A stretch of 5,857 bases of DNA from Ilumatobacteraceae bacterium (GTDB taxonomy: Bacteria; Actinomycetota; Acidimicrobiia; Acidimicrobiales; Ilumatobacteraceae), in assembly GCA_025456105.1 (NCBI GenBank), contig JALOLG010000116.1, positions 1-5,857 on the forward strand, read 5' to 3'. Shown here in pieces: positions 1 through 5,857 of this stretch. Position 1 is the first letter of the stretch; each line of letters opens with the position of its first letter. The position numbers and the translations under genes were made by a program. The notes below the pieces were generated by a model. The model made no database searches and was not told the DNA's origin. It saw nothing but the letters and a program-made list of their open reading frames with translations.

Positions 1-482
1 CCGACCGGGCCGCCGGGTGCTCCCGCACGGACGAGCAGGAAGCAGCTGGAGCACAGCGTCTCGTCGGCCCGCTTCGGCTGGAGTCGGTCACCGGGCTCGC
101 TGCGGTCGTCGGGCGCTTCGTCCTCTTCCTCGTCGTCCTCGTCGTCGGCAGCCACCATCCGATCCTTGAGGATGGTGTCGAGGTCGGCCTCGACGTCGTC
201 GGGGCTGAGGAGATCGTCGTCGTCGTCCTCCTCCTCGTCGGCCGGGCGGCGGCGTCGCGCCGTCGTGGTGCCGGCGCCCTCGTCCTCGTCGTCCTCGTCG
301 TCCTCGTCGACGACGGCAGCATCGTCGTCGTCGTCGAGATCCTCGATCTCGTCGACCTCGAGCTCGTCGCTGTCGAGCTCGTCGACGTCGGGCTCGTCGT
401 CGGGCTCCAGGTCGTCGATGACCGGGTCGTCGTCGAGGCTCACGTCCTCGGGGTCGCGGATGTCGTCGTCGTCAGCAGCCAT
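1..482 (-). CDS. Highly acidic DUF4193-like protein with C-terminal CxxC motif (partial, 3' end off window)
   Basis: The reading frame opens with ATG at 482 and stays open for 160 codons to the left edge, so the C-terminus is missing. Residues 1-140 are extraordinarily acidic (about 72 Asp/Glu), interrupted by one basic patch TTTARRRRP near 72-80. A more ordinary segment with a hydrophobic pattern (LLSPDDVEADLDTILKDRM, about 91-109) follows, then a second acidic run, then ETLCSSCFLLVR with Cys144 and Cys147. Small actinobacterial DUF4193 proteins end in a similar CxSCFLV block followed by a second Cys pair, which suggests a zinc-ribbon-like end; the second pair would lie beyond the edge. The acidic part is longer than in the roughly 100-residue family members I know. 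An in-frame GTG three codons upstream (491) is an alternative start, and neither start has a strong ribosome-binding site. The function is unknown. The opposite strand reads as a serine-rich ORF, which is only the shadow of the GAC/GAG repeats. Confidence 0.8.
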   Translation of the reverse strand, partial: MAADDDDIRDPEDVSLDDDPVIDDLEPDDEPDVDELDSDELEVDEIEDLDDDDDAAVVDEDDEDDEDEGAGTTTARRRRPADEEEDDDDDLLSPDDVEADLDTILKDRMVAADDEDDEEEDEAPDDRSEPGDRLQPKRADETLCSSCFLLVRAGAPGGPV

Positions 483-523
483 CTTCGTCACGTTCGCAGT
501 CGGTCTGGTCTCGGTCGCGCCGG

Positions 524-529
524 ACTCTA
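524..529 (-). promoter_or_regulatory. Probable -10 box of the acidic-protein gene
   Basis: Read on the minus strand this is TAGAGT, which fits the actinobacterial TANNNT -10 pattern. It would start transcription near 517 and give a leader of about 35 nt before the ATG at 482. No convincing -35 hexamer is visible at 16-18 bp upstream. The intergenic gap of 105 bp, the largest in the window, supports an independent promoter here. Confidence 0.4.
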
Positions 530-562
530 GGCTCCCGACCCGCGAGGACTCCGCTCCCGATG

Positions 563-578
563 TGTGACCTCGGTCACA
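563..578. promoter_or_regulatory. CRP/GlxR-type operator, TGTGA-N6-TCACA
   Basis: The sequence TGTGACCTCGGTCACA has 7-bp inverted arms around a 2-bp centre and matches the TGTGA-N6-TCACA consensus of CRP-family regulators (CRP in enterobacteria and mycobacteria, GlxR in corynebacteria) in every arm position. It lies in the gap between the tandem ThyX gene and the acidic-protein gene. Its centre is about 53 bp upstream of the predicted start of transcription near 517, a location suited to regulating that promoter. As RNA, the same bases could fold into a 6-bp stem with a 4-nt loop, but there is no following U run, so a terminator is less likely. Confidence 0.5.
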
Positions 579-587
579 GGCCAGCGC

Positions 588-2189
588 TCAGGGGCCGGCG
601 CGACGTGACTCCGCCCGCCGCTCGGCCGCCAGCCGCTCGAGCTCGGGGGCATCGGTGGTGAGGTGCGTCATCGCCGCCGCGACGGCGTGGTGGCCGGCCT
701 GCTCGGCGATCAGGCGGTGCATCTCGAGTGCCACCCGCCGGTACGCCGGGTGGCCCTGCGGCGACGACCGCAGCTCGAGCAGGTGGATCGCCTCACGGGC
801 GTTGAACTGCATGACGTAGCGGATCCGGTACGCCATGGCGACGGCGTAGCCGGCTTGCTCGGGGAAGTCGGCGCGCAGCGCGTCGTGCAGGGCTGCCGAT
901 CGGTCCATCGCGGCATCGAAGCGGTCGGTGAGCCCGGCGTCGTGGACGAGCTCGGGCCGGACGAAGCCGTGGTACGGGGTGAGTCGCTGCCACTCGATCG
1001 TGAGCAGCCGGTGGCGCTGGAGATCGCGGAACGCGCCGTAGTCGGACAGCACGTCGAACCGGTAGCCCACCCGCTCGAACGCGCGCCCCGGCTTGTGGCG
1101 ACGGTTCTCCCGCTCGCCGACGTACGCCCGGAGGAGCGCGACCCGGTCGTCGACGCCGAGCTGGCGCACCCGCCGCAGCACCTCCTGCTCGGGGAGCGCC
1201 GCGTGCGGGTAGCAGACGGCGGCGAGCAGCTTGTCCTCCGCATCCGGGTCGAAGTCGACGAGGGTGACCTCGGCCGCCGGCTCCACGGGCGCGTCGCCGA
1301 AGAGCCGGTCGACGATGGCCGCGGTGTCGGTGCGGGTGGCCTCCAGGTAGCCGCTCCACGCCCCGCCCCGGTCGGCGAGGTCGACTCGTCGCAGGAAGCT
1401 CGGGATCACCTTGCGCAGCTCGAACAGCATGAGGTCGGCGTATGCCCGGGCCTCGGGGAGCGGGTGCGCGCGCATCCGCAGCAGCAGCGCCTCGTACGCC
1501 TGGCCGGAGCCGTAGATGCCCACGTTGGAGAGCGCACCGGCCGGGAGCATGCCGCGCACGGCGTCGAGCGCCTTGGCCCGGGTGGCCTGCCGGTACACGA
1601 ACTCGCTGTCGTCGGGATCGCGCGGCACGGTGGCGCGGACGTGGTCGGTCACGGCGTCGACGGCATGGCTGTACGCGTCGAACAGCCGGTCCATGTCGCC
1701 GACGTAGCGGGTGCCGAACCGACTGGCCAGCACGGCCGGGTCGCGGTGGTAGCGGTACCGGCCGGCGAGGCGCGAGTCGTAGGCGATGTACCTCGTGCTC
1801 TGCTCGAGGTAGCTCATGAGCCGTCCCCACTCGAGGATCTTGGTGAGCAGGTTCGACGCCTGCTCGCACGCGAGGTGGACGCCACCGAGCTGGGCCACCG
1901 AGTCGTCGCCGTACTCGAAGAACACCCGCTCGTACAGCTCCTCGGCCCGGGCCAGCCCGACGGTGGCGTCGATCGACCGGTCGCCCTCGATGTCGAGCTC
2001 GCCGACGAACTCGTCGAGGAAGAGCCGCCGGAGGCTCTTCGCGGAGCGGCTGTAGCGGGCGAACAGCGCGCCCTTGACGACCTCGGGGAGGTTCACGAGC
2101 GCGAACACCGGGCCGTCGAGGTTGGTGAAGTAGCGCCGCAGGACGTCGGCCTCGGCAGGCGTGAACTCCTCCGGGGCGTAGACCGTCAC
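588..2189 (-). CDS. Tandem (two-domain) ThyX-like protein, FAD-dependent thymidylate synthase family
   Basis: The protein is 533 residues, about twice the length of a usual ThyX (roughly 220-250), and consists of two ThyX-like halves. Half one (about 40-270) carries GDDSVAQLG (94-102), the motif WGRLMSYLEQSTRY (121-134) and a helical end with LLLR (235-238). Half two (about 355-505) carries AFERVGYRF (370-378), QRHRLLTIEWQR (391-402) and the typical ThyX C-terminal block FNAREAIHLLELR (462-474). ThyX enzymes make dTMP from dUMP using methylenetetrahydrofolate, NADPH and FAD, with the signature RHR-X7-S. Half one has Ser131 and RY but WGR instead of RHR; half two has RHR (392-394) but Arg402 instead of Ser. 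Neither half has a complete site, so thymidylate synthase activity is not assured. The start chosen is GTG at 2189: the frame runs upstream into the preceding gene, but only from here does the sequence look ThyX-like. No Shine-Dalgarno is visible. It ends at TGA 590-588. Family membership is strong; catalytic function is uncertain. Confidence 0.87.
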   Translation of the reverse strand: MTVYAPEEFTPAEADVLRRYFTNLDGPVFALVNLPEVVKGALFARYSRSAKSLRRLFLDEFVGELDIEGDRSIDATVGLARAEELYERVFFEYGDDSVAQLGGVHLACEQASNLLTKILEWGRLMSYLEQSTRYIAYDSRLAGRYRYHRDPAVLASRFGTRYVGDMDRLFDAYSHAVDAVTDHVRATVPRDPDDSEFVYRQATRAKALDAVRGMLPAGALSNVGIYGSGQAYEALLLRMRAHPLPEARAYADLMLFELRKVIPSFLRRVDLADRGGAWSGYLEATRTDTAAIVDRLFGDAPVEPAAEVTLVDFDPDAEDKLLAAVCYPHAALPEQEVLRRVRQLGVDDRVALLRAYVGERENRRHKPGRAFERVGYRFDVLSDYGAFRDLQRHRLLTIEWQRLTPYHGFVRPELVHDAGLTDRFDAAMDRSAALHDALRADFPEQAGYAVAMAYRIRYVMQFNAREAIHLLELRSSPQGHPAYRRVALEMHRLIAEQAGHHAVAAAMTHLTTDAPELERLAAERRAESRRAGP

Positions 2190-2197
2190 GAGGGACC

Positions 2198-2203
2198 ATC
2201 GTA
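2198..2203 (-). promoter_or_regulatory. Probable -10 box for a leaderless tandem-ThyX transcript
   Basis: On the minus strand this reads TACGAT, a full TANNNT match. Eight bases separate it from the GTG at 2189, so transcription would begin at or within a base or two of the start codon. That matches the leaderless genes common in actinobacteria and would explain the lack of a ribosome-binding site. No -35 hexamer is recognisable. The alternative is read-through from the oxidoreductase gene, whose stop is 46 bp upstream. Confidence 0.4.
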
Positions 2204-2223
2204 CGGGCCGGAGGGTGCCCGGC

Positions 2224-2235
2224 CCGGGATCCCGG
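2224..2235. repeat. 12-bp perfect palindrome next to the oxidoreductase stop codon
   Basis: The bases CCGGGATCCCGG form a perfect palindrome immediately after the TGA of the oxidoreductase gene. As RNA it gives only a 4-bp stem with a GAUC loop and no U-tract, so it is at best a weak processing or pausing signal. In DNA this rich in G and C it may be chance. Confidence 0.3.
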
Positions 2236-3219
2236 TCAGTGCCGCAGGACGATCTTGCCGAGCTGCTGGCCGGCCTCGAGCCGGGCGAGCGCGGCCGGGT
2301 AGTCGTCGAGCGGGAGCACCCCGTCGACGTGGATCGCGAGGCCCTGCTCGACGAGCCGGGTGAGCTGGGCGAACTCCTCGTAGCTGCCCATCGTCGATCC
2401 GATGATCTCGAACTGCTTGAAGAACAGCCGCGGCAGGTTGAGCTGCACGGTCGGCCCGGACGTGCCGCCGCACACCACCAAGCGGCCACCGGGGCGCAGC
2501 GACCGCACCGACTGCTCCCAGGTGGCGGGGCCGACCGACTCGATCACCACGTCGGCCTCCACGCCCCAGCGCTCCGACGCCGAGTCGACCACCGCCGAGG
2601 CGCCCATCGCCAGCGCCTGCTCGCGCTTGGCCGCATCCCGGCTGGTGGCCACGACCTCGCAGCCGAGGTGTCGAGCCAGCGCGAGGGCGGCGCACGAGAC
2701 GCCTGAGCCGATGCCCACGACGAGCACCGTCTCGCCGGGCTCGACCCGGGCGCGCCGCAGCATGCGCAGCGCCGTCAGCGAGGCGAGGGGGTACGCGGCG
2801 CACTCCTCCCAGGTGCGACCGGCCGGACGGCGCACGACGTTGCGGCCCGGCGCGACGGCATGGGTGGCGTGCCCACCCCAGCAGTGCTCGCCGTAGATCA
2901 TGAAGCCAGGTCCCATCGGCGAGTCGTCACCGAGCGCCACGATGTCCTCGACCGGTGACACCCCCGGGTTCACCACCACCTCGTCGCCGGGCGCCACGTG
3001 GCCGACGAGGCGCCCGACCTCGGTGACGACGCCGGCCACGTCGCACCCGGGGACGTGCGGGAGCGGTGGCTTCGGCATCCCCCGGGTGACCCACAGGTCC
3101 ATGTGGTTGAGCGCGCTCGCCACCACCTCGATGCGCACCTCGTCGTCGCCGAGCTGCGGCGGCTCGATCGTGCCCCACCGATAGGTGCCGGGTGATTCGT
3201 CGAGGATCCAGGCGTCCAC
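2236..3219 (-). CDS. MDR-superfamily NAD(P)H-dependent oxidoreductase (alcohol dehydrogenase/quinone reductase type), zinc ligands absent
   Basis: This is a 327-residue medium-chain dehydrogenase/reductase, a normal length for the family. The N-terminal GroES-like catalytic domain (about 1-150) shows SALNHMDLWVTRG (35-47), VPGCDVAGVVTEVG (56-69) and VAPGDEVVVNPG (75-86). The Rossmann domain has VLVVGIGSGVS (165-175), a GxGxxx nucleotide-binding turn, and VIESVG (225-230). The C-terminus, with GKIVLRH, closes the catalytic domain. Asn38 occupies the position of the first catalytic zinc cysteine and GCD replaces the usual GHE. The loop that normally holds four structural-zinc cysteines (about 84-116) is present in length, but its cysteines are gone. 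It is therefore probably a zinc-independent reductase or dehydrogenase; the substrate cannot be told. The GTG at 3219 was chosen because homology begins there and GGAG lies 5 nt upstream. The gene follows the lipid-kinase-like gene by 35 bp with no visible promoter, so co-transcription is plausible. Confidence 0.85.
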   Translation of the reverse strand: MDAWILDESPGTYRWGTIEPPQLGDDEVRIEVVASALNHMDLWVTRGMPKPPLPHVPGCDVAGVVTEVGRLVGHVAPGDEVVVNPGVSPVEDIVALGDDSPMGPGFMIYGEHCWGGHATHAVAPGRNVVRRPAGRTWEECAAYPLASLTALRMLRRARVEPGETVLVVGIGSGVSCAALALARHLGCEVVATSRDAAKREQALAMGASAVVDSASERWGVEADVVIESVGPATWEQSVRSLRPGGRLVVCGGTSGPTVQLNLPRLFFKQFEIIGSTMGSYEEFAQLTRLVEQGLAIHVDGVLPLDDYPAALARLEAGQQLGKIVLRH

Positions 3220-3223
3220 GGGT

Positions 3224-3228
3224 GCTCC
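3224..3228 (-). promoter_or_regulatory. Ribosome-binding site of the MDR oxidoreductase
   Basis: On the minus strand this reads CGGAG, with GGAG 5 nt before the GTG at 3219. It decides the start, since the frame otherwise stays open far upstream into the preceding gene. It is the clearest Shine-Dalgarno sequence seen in the window. Confidence 0.6.
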
Positions 3229-3254
3229 GTTCCGGGTCGGGGTGTCTCGCCCGG

Positions 3255-3857
3255 TCAGAGGTGGAGCGAGACGGCGTCGGGCAGGACGGTAACGCGCAGC
3301 GACCGCGTGGGGCCGAGCCGTCGGCCGTCGAGCCACACGGTGAGCGGCGAGGCGAAGGTCCAGGATGCCGACGGCCGGGATCGCGTCGAGATCGCGGGGT
3401 GCGGCAGGAACGTCCCGGTCGGGAGTCGCCGGCGGGCGGCCCAGCGCTGGCGCATCGGCATCGACGGGTCGACCTCGACGATCTCGGCCCGGCCGTCGTT
3501 CGGGTGGTTGCGGGGCGCCACTGACCAGGCCCCGAGGTGGTCGGTGTTCATCACGGCCACGATCGGGCCTCGCCACCACCCGGTCGGGCCCGGCCGCCGT
3601 GCCACCACGTGGGCCACCGCGACCTGGCGGGCGCCGTCGAGCTCGACGTCGAGCACGTCGACCGGGACGCAGCGCACCACGGAGCCCGTCGTCGTGGGTG
3701 CACCCAACGTGCGATGGAGGTCGCCGCCGGCGACAGCGAGCGGGCGCTGCTCGTGGGCCGCGAGCGCGGCGGCCAGCGCAGCGTCGTCGGGCACGACGAG
3801 GAGATCGGGTGGCCGTGCCACCTCGCTCCCCCACTCCTCGCCCGGCCGGATGGTCAT
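3255..3857 (-). CDS. Stand-alone protein resembling the C-terminal domain of diacylglycerol/lipid kinases (YegS/DgkB fold)
   Basis: The protein is 200 residues against roughly 300 for typical diacylglycerol or YegS-type lipid kinases. PLAVAGGDLHRTLGAP (39-54) resembles the kinase segment that ends in GTxNDxARxLG. It is followed by features of the C-terminal beta-sandwich domain: IVAVMN (99-104), VAPRNHPNDGRAEIVEV (113-129; compare the family's DDG-LDV strand), LPTGT (145-149), VWLDG (174-178) and VLPDAVSLHL (191-200). The ATP-binding N-terminal lobe with its GGDGT loop is essentially missing, so kinase activity is doubtful; a lipid- or nucleotide-binding role is possible but unproven. Its ATG at 3857 overlaps the helicase stop as ATGA, with no good ribosome-binding site of its own, which indicates translational coupling to the helicase. 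No signal peptide or membrane segment is seen. The family assignment rests on motif resemblance and is moderate. Confidence 0.7.
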   Translation of the reverse strand: MTIRPGEEWGSEVARPPDLLVVPDDAALAAALAAHEQRPLAVAGGDLHRTLGAPTTTGSVVRCVPVDVLDVELDGARQVAVAHVVARRPGPTGWWRGPIVAVMNTDHLGAWSVAPRNHPNDGRAEIVEVDPSMPMRQRWAARRRLPTGTFLPHPAISTRSRPSASWTFASPLTVWLDGRRLGPTRSLRVTVLPDAVSLHL

Positions 3858-5857
3858 CGGGTGACGACGGACGAGTCGGCGACCACGCCGCGGAACGCGA
3901 GCCGGACGGCCTCGGCGGCCGCGGCGCGTGTGGCGGGGTCCTGGGCCACCACGGCGATCTGGCCGAGCAGGTCGATGAGCTGCTTGACGGTGCGGACGAA
4001 GTCCCCGCCGGTCAGCTCCTCGGCGCCCACCACCTCGGCGAAGCCCTCCCCCGCCACCCAGGCGTGCGCCACCGCGAGGAAGGTGGCGTCGGGCGGGCGG
4101 TGCTCGGCGATCCCGCGGGCGCGCTCGAGGTGGAGCAGGCGCTCGCTCAGCTCGGCGAGCTCGCGGAACCGACGCCGGACGTCGGTGGACGGGAACCAGG
4201 GCGGTGGCGGCTCGTCGGGACTGCGGTGCTCGTACACGAGCGCCGACACGAGGCCGGCCAGCTCCGCGGGCGCCAGGCCGTCGAGCAGGCCCGCCCGGAC
4301 CGCCTCCACCACCAGCAGGTCGCACTCGTGGAACGTGGCCGCGAGCATCTCCCCGGGCGGTCGCAGGCGCCACGCCCGCAGGTCGACGTAGCCCAGGTCG
4401 TCGAGCAGGCCGAGGACGGCGTCGAACTCGTCGGAGAGCGAGTGGGTGCGCGACGTCGCGCGCGCGGTGAGGGTGGCGATCTCGCGCTCGACCCGCTCGG
4501 CGTGCGTGGCGGCGCGGAGCCGGTCGCGCAGATCGGGGTCGTGCTCCACCGGGTGCGGGCCGTGTGCGAGCGAACCCCGGCCGGTGTCGTCGGCGTCGTC
4601 GTCGGGCGAGCGCGCCTCGGCGAGCCGCTGGTGGTCGAGCTTGGCGGTGCGCAGGCGCCGGGCGACCTCGCGGCGGTACTCGGCGCGGTTCGGCGCGAAC
4701 ACGCTGGGGAGCCCGACGGTGCCGATGGCGACGGGCGGCTGGCTGAAGTCGCGGGCGTCGAGCTGCAGGCGATCGCCGCCGACGGTGATCGTGGTGATCT
4801 TCATCCCGTCCTTGCGCCGCGCGCTGGCGATGACCGCGGCGGGTCCGCGGTACGGGCCCTTGCGGGCGTAGACGACGGTGCCCGGCCGGAGCTTCATGAG
4901 CGCGAGCTCGCGGACGTCGTCGCGCGCCGGGCCGACCGACGGCACCTGGCTGCGCTGGCGCCGGTAGTCGTCGATGTCGCCGTAGGGGCTGCGCGCCTCC
5001 TCGCGCAGCGCAGCCAGCCGTGCGCGCTGCCGGTCGAGCCGCGCTTCGACCCGCACGATCTCGCGGTCGGCCTGGAACTGCGCGAACGACAGGTCGAGCA
5101 GGTGGTGGGCCTCGACGTCGGAGTACGAGCGGACCAGGTTGGCCGCCATGTTGTACGTGGGCCGGAACACCGACCGGAGGTGGAACGACGTGCTGGCCGC
5201 CAGGTCGGCGACCTGGTCGAAGCGCACGAACGGGCTCCACAGCACGAGCGCGTAGCCGATCTCGTCGATGCCCCGGCGCCCGGCGCGCCCGGTGAGCTGG
5301 GTGAACTGCCCGGGGGTGAGCTGATCGTGGCGGTCGCCGGTGAACTTGGTGAGCTTCTCGATCACGACGCTGCGGGCCGGCATGTTGATGCCGACGGCCA
5401 GCGTCTCGGTGGCGAAGACCACCTTCACCAGCCCTTCGGCGAAGCAGCGCTCGACGACCTCCTTGAACGGCGGCACCATCCCGGCGTGGTGCGCGGCGAT
5501 GCCCGCCTCGAGCTGGGACGCGAAGCGCTGGAAGCCCAGGACCTCCAGGTCGTCGGCGTCCAGGTCGCGGAGCCGGTCGTCGATGATCTCGCGGATGCGT
5601 CGCTGCTCGTGCGGCTCGGTCAGCACCACACCGGCGTCGCGGCAGGCGAGCGCCGCCTCGTCGCACTGGTTGCGGCTGAAGATGAAGTAGATCGCCGGCA
5701 GCATGGAGCGATCGGCGAGCAGCTCGACGACCTCGAGGCGTCCCGGCGTGGCCAGCACCCGTCGCCCGCTGCCGCGCAGGCCGCGCTCGTGCCGGCGACC
5801 GGTGCCGCGCCGCACCGCCGACGCGTCGAGGCGCAGCGCGTCGGGGTTGGGCCGGCC
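3854..5857 (-). CDS. helY: Ski2-like superfamily 2 helicase, HelY type (partial, N-terminus off window)
   Basis: The frame is open from the right edge to TGA at 3856-3854, giving the last 667 residues; numbering here starts at the edge. The second RecA-like lobe is complete: LPAIYFIFSRNQCD (53-66, motif IV region), AAHHAGMVPPFKEVVE (122-136), ATETLAVGINMPAR (149-162, motif V) and QLTGRAGRRG (187-196, motif VI with the arginine finger). A charged, probably coiled-coil segment follows (about 264-289), then a beta-rich insert resembling a KOW/SH3-like domain around KLRPGTVVYARKGPYRG (322-338). A DSHCT-type C-terminal helical domain runs from about 475 to the end and includes GDFVRTVKQLIDLLGQI (618-634). 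Motifs I to III (Walker A, DExH) lie upstream of the window. These enzymes are ATP-dependent RNA/DNA unwinding proteins of the Mtr4/Ski2 group; in actinobacteria the member is called HelY, and its physiological role is poorly defined. A GTG at 5815 lies in frame but is internal. Confidence 0.92.
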   Translation of the reverse strand, partial: GRPNPDALRLDASAVRRGTGRRHERGLRGSGRRVLATPGRLEVVELLADRSMLPAIYFIFSRNQCDEAALACRDAGVVLTEPHEQRRIREIIDDRLRDLDADDLEVLGFQRFASQLEAGIAAHHAGMVPPFKEVVERCFAEGLVKVVFATETLAVGINMPARSVVIEKLTKFTGDRHDQLTPGQFTQLTGRAGRRGIDEIGYALVLWSPFVRFDQVADLAASTSFHLRSVFRPTYNMAANLVRSYSDVEAHHLLDLSFAQFQADREIVRVEARLDRQRARLAALREEARSPYGDIDDYRRQRSQVPSVGPARDDVRELALMKLRPGTVVYARKGPYRGPAAVIASARRKDGMKITTITVGGDRLQLDARDFSQPPVAIGTVGLPSVFAPNRAEYRREVARRLRTAKLDHQRLAEARSPDDDADDTGRGSLAHGPHPVEHDPDLRDRLRAATHAERVEREIATLTARATSRTHSLSDEFDAVLGLLDDLGYVDLRAWRLRPPGEMLAATFHECDLLVVEAVRAGLLDGLAPAELAGLVSALVYEHRSPDEPPPPWFPSTDVRRRFRELAELSERLLHLERARGIAEHRPPDATFLAVAHAWVAGEGFAEVVGAEELTGGDFVRTVKQLIDLLGQIAVVAQDPATRAAAAEAVRLAFRGVVADSSVVTR

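Noticed and set aside
166..567. Plus-strand serine-rich protein
   Set aside because: The serines are only the reverse-complement reading of the GAC/GAG acidic codons. The minus frame has a matching start, a possible promoter and a CxxC motif.
563..578. Inverted repeat as an intrinsic terminator of the tandem ThyX gene
   Set aside because: The stem is only 6 bp with no U-rich tract. The exact CRP-type consensus is a better explanation, though a weak terminator role cannot be excluded.
793..2199. Minus-strand frame of 468 codons beginning with ATG just before the ThyX GTG
   Set aside because: It is a different frame from the ThyX motifs and its product is an Arg/Pro/Ala-rich low-complexity string typical of a frame-shifted reading of a GC-rich gene.
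2224..2235. CCGGGATCCCGG as a rho-independent terminator after the oxidoreductase
   Set aside because: A 4-bp stem without a following U-tract is too weak, and such G/C palindromes arise easily in this base composition.
663..2363. Plus-strand open frame of 566 codons opposite the tandem ThyX gene
   Set aside because: It is a shadow of the minus-strand gene caused by the scarcity of stop codons in GC-rich DNA. Its translation is rich in R, G, V and E and has no recognisable domain, while the minus frame carries ThyX motifs.
3537..4391. Plus-strand frame of 284 codons across the lipid-kinase-like and helicase genes
   Set aside because: It straddles two well-supported minus-strand genes and its product is low-complexity with no domain.
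3858..5666. Extension of the lipid-kinase-like frame upstream to give an 803-residue protein
   Set aside because: The upstream part reads as Arg/Pro-rich nonsense across the helicase gene. The ATG at 3857 overlapping the helicase stop is the natural start.

Overview
This is a very GC-rich stretch of bacterial chromosome. Codon use is dominated by G/C at third positions, some starts are GTG, and the gene content (HelY-type helicase, DUF4193-like acidic protein) points to an actinobacterium, most likely a lineage near the Acidimicrobiia. That placement is an inference from protein style, not from a marker gene. All five genes lie on the minus strand, so the window reads right to left. Nothing resembling a mobile element, CRISPR array, tRNA or rRNA is visible, and the region looks like ordinary core chromosome.

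In transcription order: (1) 5857-3854 holds the C-terminal 667 residues of a Ski2-like superfamily 2 helicase (HelY type), whose N-terminal ATPase lobe lies outside the window. (2) 3857-3255 encodes a 200-residue stand-alone protein resembling the C-terminal half of diacylglycerol/lipid kinases; its ATG overlaps the helicase stop by 4 nt (ATGA), so the two are probably translationally coupled. (3) 3219-2236 encodes an MDR-superfamily oxidoreductase (alcohol dehydrogenase/quinone reductase type) that lacks the usual zinc ligands. (4) 2189-588 encodes a 533-residue protein made of two ThyX-like halves. Its signature motif is split: the first half keeps the serine and RY but not RH, and the second keeps RHR but has Arg where the serine should be. 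(5) 482-1 encodes a strikingly acidic protein (about half Asp/Glu over 140 residues) ending in a CxxC motif typical of DUF4193-like proteins, cut by the window edge.

Spacing between genes is -4, 35, 46 and 105 bp, so the first three genes could share one transcript. The tandem ThyX gene has a good -10 box placed for a leaderless GTG start. The acidic-protein gene has its own probable promoter, with a perfect CRP/GlxR-type palindrome upstream. No shared pathway links these genes. Helicase and lipid-kinase-like protein form the most convincing functional pair by coupling, and the tandem ThyX protein is the most unusual element.
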